In this document: one piece after another, positions 16,549-24,709 of the stretch
Numbering within the stretch: position 1 is the stretch's first letter
How the letters are laid out: every line of letters starts with the position of its first letter
Source: Polaromonas sp.
Lineage (GTDB): Bacteria > Pseudomonadota > Gammaproteobacteria > Burkholderiales > Burkholderiaceae_C
Length of the DNA stretch: 45,445 nt
NCBI GenBank assembly: GCA_013824015.1
Contig: PNNC01000188.1
Coordinates: 1-45,445, forward strand
Direction of reading: 5' to 3'
Translations under genes and position numbers: made by a program
Notes under the pieces: model-generated
Told to the model about the DNA's origin: nothing
What the model saw: the letters and a program-made list of their open reading frames with translations, nothing else
Databases searched by the model: none

Positions 16549-18813
16549 ATGAAACATACCGGGGGCGGGCAGGGTGCCTCGCCTGCAGCGCCCATTCAAC
16601 CAACAGCCAATGCGTCCATCGTGACGGCGACGGCCGACAGCCTGTCGGACCAGCCGCATGCCCTGGTTCGGGCACGGGCGTTTGCCGAGCCGCTGATTGC
16701 CAGCGAGACGCTGGACACCGGCGAAAACATCCTCGCCCATGCCGACGGGGTGGCGGCCATCCTCAAGGCCATAGGCGGCTCCGAAGCGATGCAGGCCGCG
16801 ACCTACCTGGTGCATGCCTGTGCGCACCTGAACAAGCCGCAGGAGCTGATCGCGAAAGCCTTCGGCGCCAACTTTGCCGCGCTCGCCATGGAGACGACCA
16901 AGCTGGTCAATGTGCAAAAGCAGGCTCGCGCTGCCGACGCCAAGGCCCAGCTGACGGAAGATCCGGCTGCGCAAACCGAGAATGTGCGCAAGATGCTGCT
17001 GGCGTTTTCACGCGACTTGCGCGTTGTGATGCTGCGGCTGGCATCGCGCCTGCAGACCTTGCGGCACTTTGCGTCGATTCGGCAACAGGCACCGCTGGCG
17101 GTCGCGCGCGAATCCCTGCATGTGTTTGCGCCGCTGGCCAACCGCCTGGGCATCTGGCAGATCAAATGGGAGATGGAAGACCTGGCCTTCCGCTTTCTCG
17201 AGCCGGATACCTACAAGCAGATCGCCCGCCTGCTCGACGAAAAACGCGCCGAGCGCGAGGGTTTCATGGAGGCCTTGCGTGCGCAACTCGAACGCGACCT
17301 GAACAGCGCCGGTATTGCGGCGCTGGTGCAGGGCCGGCCCAAACACATCTACAGCATCGTCAAGAAGATGCGCGGCAAGTCGCTGGACTTTGACCAGGTC
17401 TTCGATATCCGCGCCCTGCGTGTGATTGCCGCCGACGTGAAGGGCTGTTACGCAGCGCTCGGGTTTGTGCATGCCAGTTTCACGCCGGTGGAGGGGGAAT
17501 TCGACGACTACATCGCCAAGCCCAAATCCAACGGCTACCAGTCGCTGCACACGGTGGTGCGCGATGCGCAACAACGGGCCGTCGAGATCCAGATCCGCAC
17601 CCAGGCGATGCATGACCACGCCGAGCACGGGGTGGCCGCGCACTGGGCCTACAAGGAGGCCGGCGCCAAGGGTTATGGCGGCGTGTCCGCGAGCAGCGAG
17701 TACGACGCGAAAATTGCGGTGCTGCGCCAGTTGCTGGCCTGGGAACGTGACCTGTCCGGGCCGGCATCGGAGAAAGCGCGTGAGTCGCGGCAGGGCCTGT
17801 TCGAAGACCGGATTTATGTGTTGACGCCGGATGCGGCCGTGGTTGAGCTGCCGCAGGGCGCGACGGCACTGGATTTCGCCTACAGCGTGCACACCAGCCT
17901 GGGCCACCGCTGTCGCGGCGCGCGGCTGGACGGCGCCATGGTGCCCCTGAATACGCCGCTGCAAAACGGGCAGACCGTCGAGGTCGTGACCACAAAAGAG
18001 GGTGGCCCCTCGCGCGACTGGCTCAACCCCGAGCTTGGCTTCCTGGCGAGCCACCGCGCGAAGTCCAAGGTGCGCGCCTGGTTCAATGCACAGGCCATGG
18101 CGCAGACCGTGGCGCGCGGACGCGAGGCGGTTGAAAAACTGCTGCAGCGCGAAGGCAAGACCGCGATGAAGCTCGAGGATGTGGCGACACAGCTGGGCTT
18201 CAAGAGCGCGGAGGATCTGTTCGAAGTGGTTGGCAAGGACGAACTGTCGCTGCGCACGATAGAAAACATGCTCAAGCCGCCCGAGCCGGCGCCGACGCAA
18301 GACGACTACGTGCTGGCCAAAAAAGCCCGGCCCGACAAGTCCGGTGGCGGCAAGGGTGGGGTGCTGGTGGTGGGCATCGACTCGCTGCTGACGCAGCTCG
18401 CCAGGTGCTGCAAGCCGGCGCCACCGGATGCCATCCTCGGCTTTGTCACCAAGGGCAAGGGCGTGAGCATCCACCGCAGCGATTGCAGCAATTTCCGCAA
18501 CATGGCCGGCGGCAGCCCGGATCGCGTGATCGAGGTCGAGTGGAGCCAGCCCAAGAACAGCGGTGGCTCGGTCTACCCGGTGGACGTCGCCATCGAGGCC
18601 GCCGATCGCCAGGGATTGCTGCGCGATATTTCCGAGGTATTCGCCAAGGAGAAAATGAACGTGATCGGCGTGCAGACGCAGTCGGTCAAGGACAACCGCG
18701 GCGGCACCGCATGGATGACCTTCACGGTGGAGGTGACCGAGTCCGGGCGCCTGAACCAGGTGCTGGCGGTGGTGGCCGACGTGGCCGGTGTGCGTTCGGC
18801 GCGCCGCCGCTGA
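16549..18813 (+). CDS. relA: GTP pyrophosphokinase RelA ((p)ppGpp synthetase)
   Basis: Ribosome-associated stringent-response enzyme that makes (p)ppGpp from ATP and GTP or GDP. The 754 residues cover a degenerate N-terminal hydrolase domain, in which the His-Asp pair of SpoT (HDVIED type) is replaced by YLVHACAHLN, a synthetase domain (GRPKHIYSIVKKMRGKSLDFDQVFDIRALRVI and AKPKSNGYQSLHTVV), the TGS domain (ALDFAYSVHTSLGHRCRGARLDG), a conserved-cysteine region (ARCCKPAPPD and HRSDC) and a C-terminal ACT domain. Loss of the hydrolase residues marks it as RelA rather than bifunctional SpoT. It lies 9 bp downstream of a hydrolase gene, and a repeat-rich spacer follows it. Confidence 0.94.
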   Translation: MKHTGGGQGASPAAPIQPTANASIVTATADSLSDQPHALVRARAFAEPLIASETLDTGENILAHADGVAAILKAIGGSEAMQAATYLVHACAHLNKPQELIAKAFGANFAALAMETTKLVNVQKQARAADAKAQLTEDPAAQTENVRKMLLAFSRDLRVVMLRLASRLQTLRHFASIRQQAPLAVARESLHVFAPLANRLGIWQIKWEMEDLAFRFLEPDTYKQIARLLDEKRAEREGFMEALRAQLERDLNSAGIAALVQGRPKHIYSIVKKMRGKSLDFDQVFDIRALRVIAADVKGCYAALGFVHASFTPVEGEFDDYIAKPKSNGYQSLHTVVRDAQQRAVEIQIRTQAMHDHAEHGVAAHWAYKEAGAKGYGGVSASSEYDAKIAVLRQLLAWERDLSGPASEKARESRQGLFEDRIYVLTPDAAVVELPQGATALDFAYSVHTSLGHRCRGARLDGAMVPLNTPLQNGQTVEVVTTKEGGPSRDWLNPELGFLASHRAKSKVRAWFNAQAMAQTVARGREAVEKLLQREGKTAMKLEDVATQLGFKSAEDLFEVVGKDELSLRTIENMLKPPEPAPTQDDYVLAKKARPDKSGGGKGGVLVVGIDSLLTQLARCCKPAPPDAILGFVTKGKGVSIHRSDCSNFRNMAGGSPDRVIEVEWSQPKNSGGSVYPVDVAIEAADRQGLLRDISEVFAKEKMNVIGVQTQSVKDNRGGTAWMTFTVEVTESGRLNQVLAVVADVAGVRSARRR

Positions 18814-18844
18814 TGCCTTTCGTCGCCAGCGGTCATACGGGAGG

Positions 18845-19089
18845 TTTTCCGCAGGGCCGCCCCAAGGAAAACACGCCCCCAAGGGGCTGGAGCCTGCGGC
18901 TCCAAAGCTGCTTGAGCAGCTTTGGACAGGCGACAGAGGCGAAGCGTCTCGCGAGCCGCGGCCTGCAAGGCCTCGAGAATTACACGCAGTGAATGAGCGT
19001 GGGGGCCATTTTTCCGCAGGGCCGCCCCAAGGAAAACACGCCCCCTCGGGGGGCAGAGAATTACACGCAGTGAATGAGCGTGGGGGCCA
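18845..19089. repeat. Composite repeat block between relA and tRNA-Val(GAC)
   Basis: This fills most of the 313-bp gap from 18814 to 19126. A 36-base unit beginning TTTTCCGCAGGGCCGCCCCA occurs identically at 18845-18880 and 19010-19045. A 34-base unit beginning GAGAATTACACGCAGTGAAT occurs identically at 18975-19008 and 19056-19089. The order is A, spacer, B, A, B, so the right half looks like a tandem duplication with the spacer lost. The spacer holds a long palindrome. Short GC-rich self-complementary stretches (CCCCCTCGGGGGG) recur. No coding potential is credible here. Confidence 0.85.
18901..18926. repeat. Perfect 12-bp inverted repeat
   Basis: TCCAAAGCTGCT (18901-18912) and AGCAGCTTTGGA (18915-18926) are exact complements around a TG centre. 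It lies within the first composite repeat unit after relA, next to a smaller hairpin GAGCC-TGC-GGCTC at 18890-18902. There is no T-run behind it, so it is not a typical terminator. Confidence 0.8.
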
Positions 19090-19100
19090 AATTCTCCTGC

Positions 19101-19106
19101 TACAAT
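19101..19106 (+). promoter_or_regulatory. -10 element of tRNA-Val(GAC)
   Basis: TACAAT, 21 bp before the tRNA 5' end and immediately after the last repeat unit. The expected -35 region overlaps that repeat and shows no good hexamer. Confidence 0.45.
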
Positions 19107-19126
19107 AGCTGAGTCGAACAGTCCTT

Positions 19127-19203
19127 AGGCGCGTAGCTCAGCTGGTTAGAGCACCACCTTGACATGGTGGGGGTCGTTGGTTCGAGTCCAATCGCGCCTA
19201 CCA
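19127..19203 (+). tRNA. tRNA-Val, anticodon GAC
   Basis: A 77-base cloverleaf with encoded CCA. The acceptor stem is AGGCGCG (19127-19133) with CGCGCCT (19193-19199); the anticodon stem is CCACC/GGTGG with anticodon GAC at 19161-19163; the T arm contains GGTTCGAGTCC. It reads GUC and GUU codons and complements the CAC isoacceptor 5 kb upstream. Confidence 0.97.
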
Positions 19204-19341
19204 ATTTCCCGAAGTTTCCCGATCACTGTGGTCTGCACAGTGCACACAGGGTAAACCAAGGGGATTGTTGGTATACATACTTCCTAGAATGCAAGCCAGA
19301 CCTGCGCACCAGCACAGGCAGCCATCCCAGGAGTTCGCTCA

Positions 19342-19938
19342 GTGTCCAAAAGCAAGTCCACCAGTTCGCCCAAAAGCCAGGCCGCCGATCCGGGGCCGTC
19401 GCCCGGCAATGTTGCGGCAGGCAAGGGCAAGGTGGCCAAACCACGCATCATCAAGAAGTACCCGAACCGCCGGCTCTACGACACCGACACCTCAACCTAC
19501 ATCACGCTGGCCGACGTCAAGCAACTCGTGATGGACACGGCCGATTTTGTGGTGCGTGATGCCAAAACCGGCGAGGACCTGACGCGCAGCATCATGCTGC
19601 AGATCATTCTCGAGGAAGAAACCGGCGGCGCGCCCATGTTCACCGAGGCGGTGCTGGGCAACATCATCCGTTTCTACGGCAACGCGATGCAGAGCTTCAT
19701 GGGCAGCTACCTGGAAAAAAACGTCCAGTCCTTCATGGACCTGCAGGTCAAGATGAGCGAGCAGTCCAAGGGGCTCACGCCGGAGCTGTGGGCGCAATTC
19801 ATCAATGCGCAGTCGCCGATGATGCAGGGCATGATGGGCAGTTATGTCGAGCAGTCCAAAACCGTGTTCACCCAGATGCAGGAACAGATGCAAAAGCAGA
19901 GCGAACAGATGCTGGCTGCGCTGGGCCTGAAGCGCTGA
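19342..19938 (+). CDS. phaR: Polyhydroxyalkanoate synthesis repressor PhaR
   Basis: DNA- and PHB-binding repressor that shuts off phasin and other PHB genes until granules form. The 198-residue protein has the PhaR DNA-binding domain (RIIKKYPNRRLYDTDTSTYITLADVKQLV, about residues 35-63), then the accumulation-regulator domain (DLTRSIMLQIILEEETGGAPMFTEAVLGNIIRFYG), and a Met/Gln-rich helical tail likely to contact the granule. Start is GTG at 19342 with AGGAG at 19329-19333. The 138-bp upstream gap holds an inverted repeat CACTGTG/CACAGTG (19224-19230 and 19236-19242), which could serve autoregulation. It is not beside phaC here. Confidence 0.94.
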   Translation: MSKSKSTSSPKSQAADPGPSPGNVAAGKGKVAKPRIIKKYPNRRLYDTDTSTYITLADVKQLVMDTADFVVRDAKTGEDLTRSIMLQIILEEETGGAPMFTEAVLGNIIRFYGNAMQSFMGSYLEKNVQSFMDLQVKMSEQSKGLTPELWAQFINAQSPMMQGMMGSYVEQSKTVFTQMQEQMQKQSEQMLAALGLKR

Positions 19939-20003
19939 CCCGGGCTTGAAGGTGCTTTGCGGAGCGGGCACCGCGAGGCAGCCGGCTCTGAGACAATAGG
20001 GGC

Positions 20004-21413
20004 ATGAGTTCTGTCCTTTCCCCCGCACCCACCACTTCCATCAACAAGGCCCCGCGCGTTGGCTTTGTGAGCCTAGGTTGCCCCAAAGCCCTGACCGATT
20101 CGGAACTGATCCTCACCCAGCTGAGCGCCGAGGGTTACCAGACCTCGAAAACCTTCGAGGGCGCCGACCTGGTGATCGTCAACACCTGCGGGTTTATCGA
20201 CGATGCGGTCAAGGAAAGCCTGGACACCATCGGCGAAGCGCTGGCTGAAAACGGCCGCGTCATTGTCACCGGCTGCCTGGGCGCCAAGGCCGGCGACGGT
20301 GGCGGCAACCTGGTGCGGCAAATGCACCCCAGCGTGCTGGCCGTCACCGGCCCGCACGCCACCCAGGAGGTCATGGATGCGGTGCACCTGAACCTGCCCA
20401 AGCCGCATGACCCCTTTGTGGACCTGGTGCCCAATTCCTTCGGCATCGCAGGCATCAAGCTGACGCCACGGCACTACGCTTACCTGAAGATCAGCGAAGG
20501 CTGCAACCACCGCTGCACCTTCTGCATCATCCCGTCAATGCGCGGTGACCTGGTGTCGCGGCCTATCGGCGATGTGCTCGGCGAAGCCCGCGCCCTGTTC
20601 GAAGGCGGTGTCAGGGAACTGCTGGTGATCAGCCAGGACACCTCGGCCTATGGCGTCGACGTCAAGTACCGCACCGGGTTCTGGGACGGCAAACCGGTCA
20701 AGACCCGCATGCTGGAACTGGTGCAGGCGCTGGGCGAAATCGCCGAGCCGTATGGCGCCTGGGTGCGGCTGCATTATGTGTACCCGTATCCCAGTGTTGA
20801 CGAGATCATTCCCCTGATGGCCAGCGGCAAGGTGTTGCCTTACCTCGATGTGCCGCTGCAGCACAGCCATCCCGACGTGCTCAAACGCATGAAGCGGCCG
20901 GCCAGCGGGGAAAAGAACCTGGAGCGTATTGCGCGCTGGCGCGAGATGTGTCCCGAGATTGTGATCCGCAGCACCTTCATCGCCGGTTTTCCCGGCGAGA
21001 CCGAGCAGGAGTTCGAACACCTGCTGGACTTCATGCGCGAGGCAAAGATAGACCGCGCCGGCTGTTTTGCCTACAGCCCGGTGGATGGCGCCACCGCCAA
21101 CCAGCTGCCCGGCATGCTGCCCACCGAGCTGCGCGAAGAGCGCAGGGCGCGTTTCATGGCGGTGGCTGAGGCGGTGTCCAGCCAGAAGCTGCAGCAGCGT
21201 GTGGGTGCGACCATGCAGGTGCTGGTGGATTCGGCGCCTGGCATGGGCAAAAAAGGCGGCGTGGGCCGCAGTTATGCCGATGCGCCCGAGATCGACGGCG
21301 TGGTGAAACTGCTGCCGCCCGAGAAAATCAGCAAGACGCTGAAGGTCGGAGAATTCACCCGGGCCCGGATTGTCGGTACCCAGGGCCATGACCTGGTGGC
21401 GGTCCCGGTCTGA
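20004..21413 (+). CDS. rimO: Ribosomal protein S12 methylthiotransferase RimO
   Basis: Radical-SAM enzyme that adds a methylthio group to the conserved aspartate of ribosomal protein S12. The 469-residue protein has the N-terminal UPF0004 domain with three cluster cysteines ([24 protein letters not shown]), the radical-SAM motif CNHRCTFC at residues 167-174, and a C-terminal TRAM domain ([12 protein letters not shown] through [19 protein letters not shown]). [11 protein letters not shown] is a RimO-type rather than MiaB-type signature. A strong bidirectional terminator follows, shared with the convergent tRNA-Leu gene. Confidence 0.95.
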   Translation: MSSVLSPAPTTSINKAPRVGFVSLGCPKALTDSELILTQLSAEGYQTSKTFEGADLVIVNTCGFIDDAVKESLDTIGEALAENGRVIVTGCLGAKAGDGGGNLVRQMHPSVLAVTGPHATQEVMDAVHLNLPKPHDPFVDLVPNSFGIAGIKLTPRHYAYLKISEGCNHRCTFCIIPSMRGDLVSRPIGDVLGEARALFEGGVRELLVISQDTSAYGVDVKYRTGFWDGKPVKTRMLELVQALGEIAEPYGAWVRLHYVYPYPSVDEIIPLMASGKVLPYLDVPLQHSHPDVLKRMKRPASGEKNLERIARWREMCPEIVIRSTFIAGFPGETEQEFEHLLDFMREAKIDRAGCFAYSPVDGATANQLPGMLPTELREERRARFMAVAEAVSSQKLQQRVGATMQVLVDSAPGMGKKGGVGRSYADAPEIDGVVKLLPPEKISKTLKVGEFTRARIVGTQGHDLVAVPV

Positions 21414-21480
21414 TGTGGCCGGTCAAAGCCCCGCCGTCAAAACGCCAGAGCGCTTGAACAACAACAGCCTGAAAAACAAA

Positions 21481-21510
21481 AAGGCCACTGTGTTGGCAGT
21501 GGCCTTTTTT
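21481..21510. terminator. Bidirectional terminator between rimO and tRNA-Leu
   Basis: AAGGCCACTG (21481-21490) pairs perfectly with CAGTGGCCTT (21497-21506), giving a 10-bp stem with a 6-base loop. A T-run to 21510 serves rimO, and the A-rich left flank (AAAAACAAA) gives a T-run on the minus strand for tRNA-Leu. Confidence 0.9.
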
Positions 21511-21539
21511 GATCCAGCTTTCGCTGGTTTTGATGTATC

Positions 21540-21624
21540 TGGTGCCCGGGAGAGAACTCGAATCTCCACATCTTGCGATACACGGACCTGAACCGTGCGC
21601 GTCTACCAATTCCGCCACCCGGGC
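21540..21624 (-). tRNA. tRNA-Leu, anticodon CAG
   Basis: An 85-base class II tRNA on the minus strand with encoded CCA. The acceptor stem is GCCCGGG (21624-21618) with CCCGGGC (21550-21544); the anticodon stem CACGG/CCGTG encloses the loop TTCAGGT with anticodon CAG; a long variable arm and GATTCGAGTTC in the T arm follow. It reads CUG codons, abundant in this GC-rich genome. Confidence 0.96.
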
Positions 21625-21686
21625 ACAGCCAGCAGTGTACCATTACAGAATGGAGTTTTCGGGGCGGACTCCAAAAAATTTCATCG

Positions 21687-24143
21687 ATGTTGCAGCGGTT
21701 TGGGCTGCCCCCACTTGAAGCAGGAGCGGGCCGGCAACCGGCGCGATTTTTGCTGACTTTCGACAATCAACCATCTCAAGAAAAGAGATCACTTATCAAA
21801 ACAACTCCACAGAGCACCGGCCAGGGCGCCGGGCTGCTCGCAGAATTTGAAGGCACCGTTTCGGGTCACCGCGATGGCCACGGCTTTGTCCAGCGTGATG
21901 ACGGCGAGGCGGACATCTACCTGCCGCCCAACGAGATGCGCGCCGTGCTGCACAAGGACCGCGTCAAGGCGCGCATCGTGCGGCACGACCGCAAGAACCG
22001 GCCCGAGGGCAGGGTCACGGAAATCATCGAGCGCTCCTCCAACCCGATCATCGGCCGCCTGCTGCAGGAAAGCGGTGTCTGGCTGGTCGCGCCGGAAGAC
22101 AAGCGTTACGGCCAGGACGTGCTGATTCCCAAAGGAGCCACCGGCACGGCCAAAGCCGGCCAGATTGTCGTGGTGCAACTGACCGAGCCGCCGGCGCTGT
22201 TTGGCCAGCCGGTCGGACGTGTCAAGGAGGTGCTCGGCGAGATCGACGACCCCGGCATGGAGATCGAAATCGCGGTGCGCAAGTACGGCGTGCCGCACGA
22301 GTTCAGCGAGGCGGCGCTGGCGCTCGCGCGCGCCTTGCCTGACGGGGTGCGTGCGGCGGACAAAAAGGGACGCGTCGACCTGACCGACGTTCCGCTGGTG
22401 ACCATCGACGGCGAAGATGCCCGCGATTTCGACGATGCGGTTTACTGCGAGCCGACCAGGGTCGGCCGCGGCAAGGGCTGGCGACTGCTGGTGGCGATTG
22501 CCGATGTCAGCCACTATGTCGAGACCGGCAGCGCGATCGACGTCGATGCCTATGACCGGGCCACCAGCGTGTATTTCCCGCGCCGCGTGATTCCCATGTT
22601 GCCGGAAAAACTCTCGAATGGGCTGTGTTCGCTCAACCCGAATGTCGAGCGCCTGTGCATGGTCTGCGACATGCTGGTCAATGCCAAGGGCGAGGTGCAC
22701 GCCTACCAGTTTTACCCGGCCGTGATGTTCAGCCACGCCCGCTTCACCTACACCGAAGTCGCGGCGATTCTCGGCAACACGCGCGGCCCGGAAGCCATGC
22801 AGCGCAAGGCCCTGGTGCCGAACCTGCTGGACCTGCACGATGTGTACCAGGCGCTGCTCAAGGAGCGCAGCGTGCGCGGCGCGGTGGATTTCGAAACCAC
22901 GGAAACCCAGATCGTCTGTGATGACGCCGGCCGCATCGAAAAAATCGTGCCGCGCACGCGCAATGTGGCGCACCGGCTGATCGAGGAATCCATGCTGGCG
23001 GCCAACGTGTGTTCGGCCGACTACATCTCGCAGAGCAAACATGTGGGCCTGTTCCGCGTGCACGAAGGTCCGACGTCCGAGAAAAAGGACATGCTGCGCA
23101 ACTACCTCAAGGCCATCGGCCTGGGCATGACCATCAGTGATGACCCGACGCCGGGCGAGTTCCAGCAGATCGCGGTGGCCACCAAAGACAGGCCGGACGC
23201 CCAGCAAATCCATTCGATGCTGTTGCGCTCCATGCAGCAGGCGATTTACACGCCGATGAACAACGGCCACTTCGGCCTGGCCTATGAGGCCTACACCCAC
23301 TTCACCAGCCCGATCCGGCGTTACCCCGACCTGCTGGTGCACCGCGTGATCAAGGCCATCCTGAACCAGACGACCTACCAGTTGCCGACCTTGCCGACGC
23401 CCGGTGAGGCCGAGGCCAAGCTGTCCAAGCGGCTGGCCTCGCGGGTCAGCGACCCGACGCAAAAGCCGAAAAAATTCAGTGTCGACCAGCTGGCCTGGCT
23501 GGCCGCCGGCCTGCATTGCAGCGCCAACGAACGTCGCGCCGACGAAGCCAGCCGCGACGTCGAGGCCTGGCTCAAGTGCAAATACATGCGCGAGCATCTC
23601 GGCGAGGAATTCGGCGGTGTGGTCACGTCGGCGGCCGGCTTCGGCATCTTCGTCACGCTGGACGCCATGTACGTCGAGGGCCTGGTGCACATCACCGAGC
23701 TGGGCGGCGAGTACTTCAAGTTCGACGAGGCACGCCAGGAGTTGCGCGGCGAGCGCACCGGCATCCGTTACGCCATCGGCACGCGCGTGCGGGTGCAGGT
23801 CAGCCGTGTCGACCTGGACGGCCGCAAGATCGACTTCCGGCTGGTCCGGGAAGGCGAGGAGTTGCTGACCCGGGCCATGAAGGACAAGGCCGGCGGGCGC
23901 GCCAGCGACCTGCCGGAGCAGGAGCGCGGATCGGCCCGTGGCGGAGGTGAGCCGCGCAGCGACAAACGTGCGGAAAAACGCGGTGACAAACGTGGCGACA
24001 AGCGAAGCGGCCCGGGTGCCGGCGGGCGCGGCAGCCCTGCCGGCGGCAGCCGCGCGGTTTCCCCGATCCAGGCACTCAAGGCAGCGGTCAAGAAGTCGGC
24101 CGGCAGTCCCGGGCGCAAGTCCAGCAAGAAACCCAGGCGCTGA
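21687..24143 (+). CDS. rnr: Ribonuclease R
   Basis: Processive 3'-5' exoribonuclease of the RNB family that degrades structured RNA. The cold-shock domain begins EFEGTVSGHRDGHGFVQRDDGEADIYLP, the RNB catalytic site is TIDGEDARDFDDAV (about residues 238-251), then HFTSPIRRYPDLLVHRV, an S1 domain (EEFGGVVTSAAGFGIFVTLD) and a very basic Lys/Arg/Gly-rich tail. The start is unsettled. ATG at 21687 gives 818 residues but has no ribosome-binding site; ATG at 21573 overlaps tRNA-Leu; and the best purine-rich stretch (AAGAAAAGAGAT, 21778-21789) precedes a non-canonical ATC at 21795. The N-terminal helix-turn-helix domain of E. coli RNase R is not apparent. Confidence 0.92.
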   Translation: MLQRFGLPPLEAGAGRQPARFLLTFDNQPSQEKRSLIKTTPQSTGQGAGLLAEFEGTVSGHRDGHGFVQRDDGEADIYLPPNEMRAVLHKDRVKARIVRHDRKNRPEGRVTEIIERSSNPIIGRLLQESGVWLVAPEDKRYGQDVLIPKGATGTAKAGQIVVVQLTEPPALFGQPVGRVKEVLGEIDDPGMEIEIAVRKYGVPHEFSEAALALARALPDGVRAADKKGRVDLTDVPLVTIDGEDARDFDDAVYCEPTRVGRGKGWRLLVAIADVSHYVETGSAIDVDAYDRATSVYFPRRVIPMLPEKLSNGLCSLNPNVERLCMVCDMLVNAKGEVHAYQFYPAVMFSHARFTYTEVAAILGNTRGPEAMQRKALVPNLLDLHDVYQALLKERSVRGAVDFETTETQIVCDDAGRIEKIVPRTRNVAHRLIEESMLAANVCSADYISQSKHVGLFRVHEGPTSEKKDMLRNYLKAIGLGMTISDDPTPGEFQQIAVATKDRPDAQQIHSMLLRSMQQAIYTPMNNGHFGLAYEAYTHFTSPIRRYPDLLVHRVIKAILNQTTYQLPTLPTPGEAEAKLSKRLASRVSDPTQKPKKFSVDQLAWLAAGLHCSANERRADEASRDVEAWLKCKYMREHLGEEFGGVVTSAAGFGIFVTLDAMYVEGLVHITELGGEYFKFDEARQELRGERTGIRYAIGTRVRVQVSRVDLDGRKIDFRLVREGEELLTRAMKDKAGGRASDLPEQERGSARGGGEPRSDKRAEKRGDKRGDKRSGPGAGGRGSPAGGSRAVSPIQALKAAVKKSAGSPGRKSSKKPRR

Positions 24144-24148
24144 CCGCC

Positions 24149-24709
24149 ATGCTGATCCGCATCCTGTCCTTCCTGCTGGAGACGCTGTTTTTTGTGCTGA
24201 TCGGCGCGGCCTTGCTGCGCGCCTGGATGAACTACCAGCGCATCAACATGCGCGCGCAGCCTGGCATCTTCGTGATGGCCGTGAGCGACTGGATCGTCAA
24301 GCCGCTGCGCCGTGTGTTGCCCACGGCAGTGGCGCAAGCGCGGGTGGACTGGGCCAGCCTGCTGGCCGCCTTTGTGCTGGCGCTGCTGTCTGCGCTGCTC
24401 GGCGTGCTGCTGATCGGCATGTTGTCGGGCGGCCTCCAGGTGTTCAGTCCCATGCTGCTGCCGGCCTTGCTGCTGGGGGCGCTGAAGATGCTGCTGCGGG
24501 TGGCCCTGCAGGTGGCTTTTATCGCGGTGCTGGCGTTTGCGATCATCTCCTGGGTGCAGCCCGGCTCGCCGATGTACGGCTTGCTGGGCCGCCTGACCGA
24601 GCCGCTGCTGGCGCCGCTGCGCCGTGTCATTCCGCAGATCGGCGGGGTTGATCTGTCAGCGCTGGTGCTGCTGCTGTTGCTGCAGATCGGCCTGATGGTT
24701 CTCGGCTAG
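24149..24709 (+). CDS. YggT family inner-membrane protein
   Basis: A 186-residue, very hydrophobic protein with two YGGT repeats. Each has a transmembrane helix followed by a conserved motif: ETLFFVLIGAALLRAWMNY then DWIVKPLRRVLP in the first, and IAVLAFAIISWVQPGSPMYG then TEPLLAPLRRVIPQIGGVDLS in the second. Homologues are implicated in osmotic tolerance, membrane organisation or cell division in various bacteria; no function is set here. It starts 5 bp after rnr, and its last 54 bp overlap the 3' end of the convergent nnr gene. Confidence 0.85.
   Translation: MLIRILSFLLETLFFVLIGAALLRAWMNYQRINMRAQPGIFVMAVSDWIVKPLRRVLPTAVAQARVDWASLLAAFVLALLSALLGVLLIGMLSGGLQVFSPMLLPALLLGALKMLLRVALQVAFIAVLAFAIISWVQPGSPMYGLLGRLTEPLLAPLRRVIPQIGGVDLSALVLLLLLQIGLMVLG

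Noticed and set aside
16750-16890. Whether relA is a bifunctional SpoT
   Set aside because: The His-Asp hydrolase pair is missing (HACAHLN replaces it), so a synthetase-only RelA assignment fits better.
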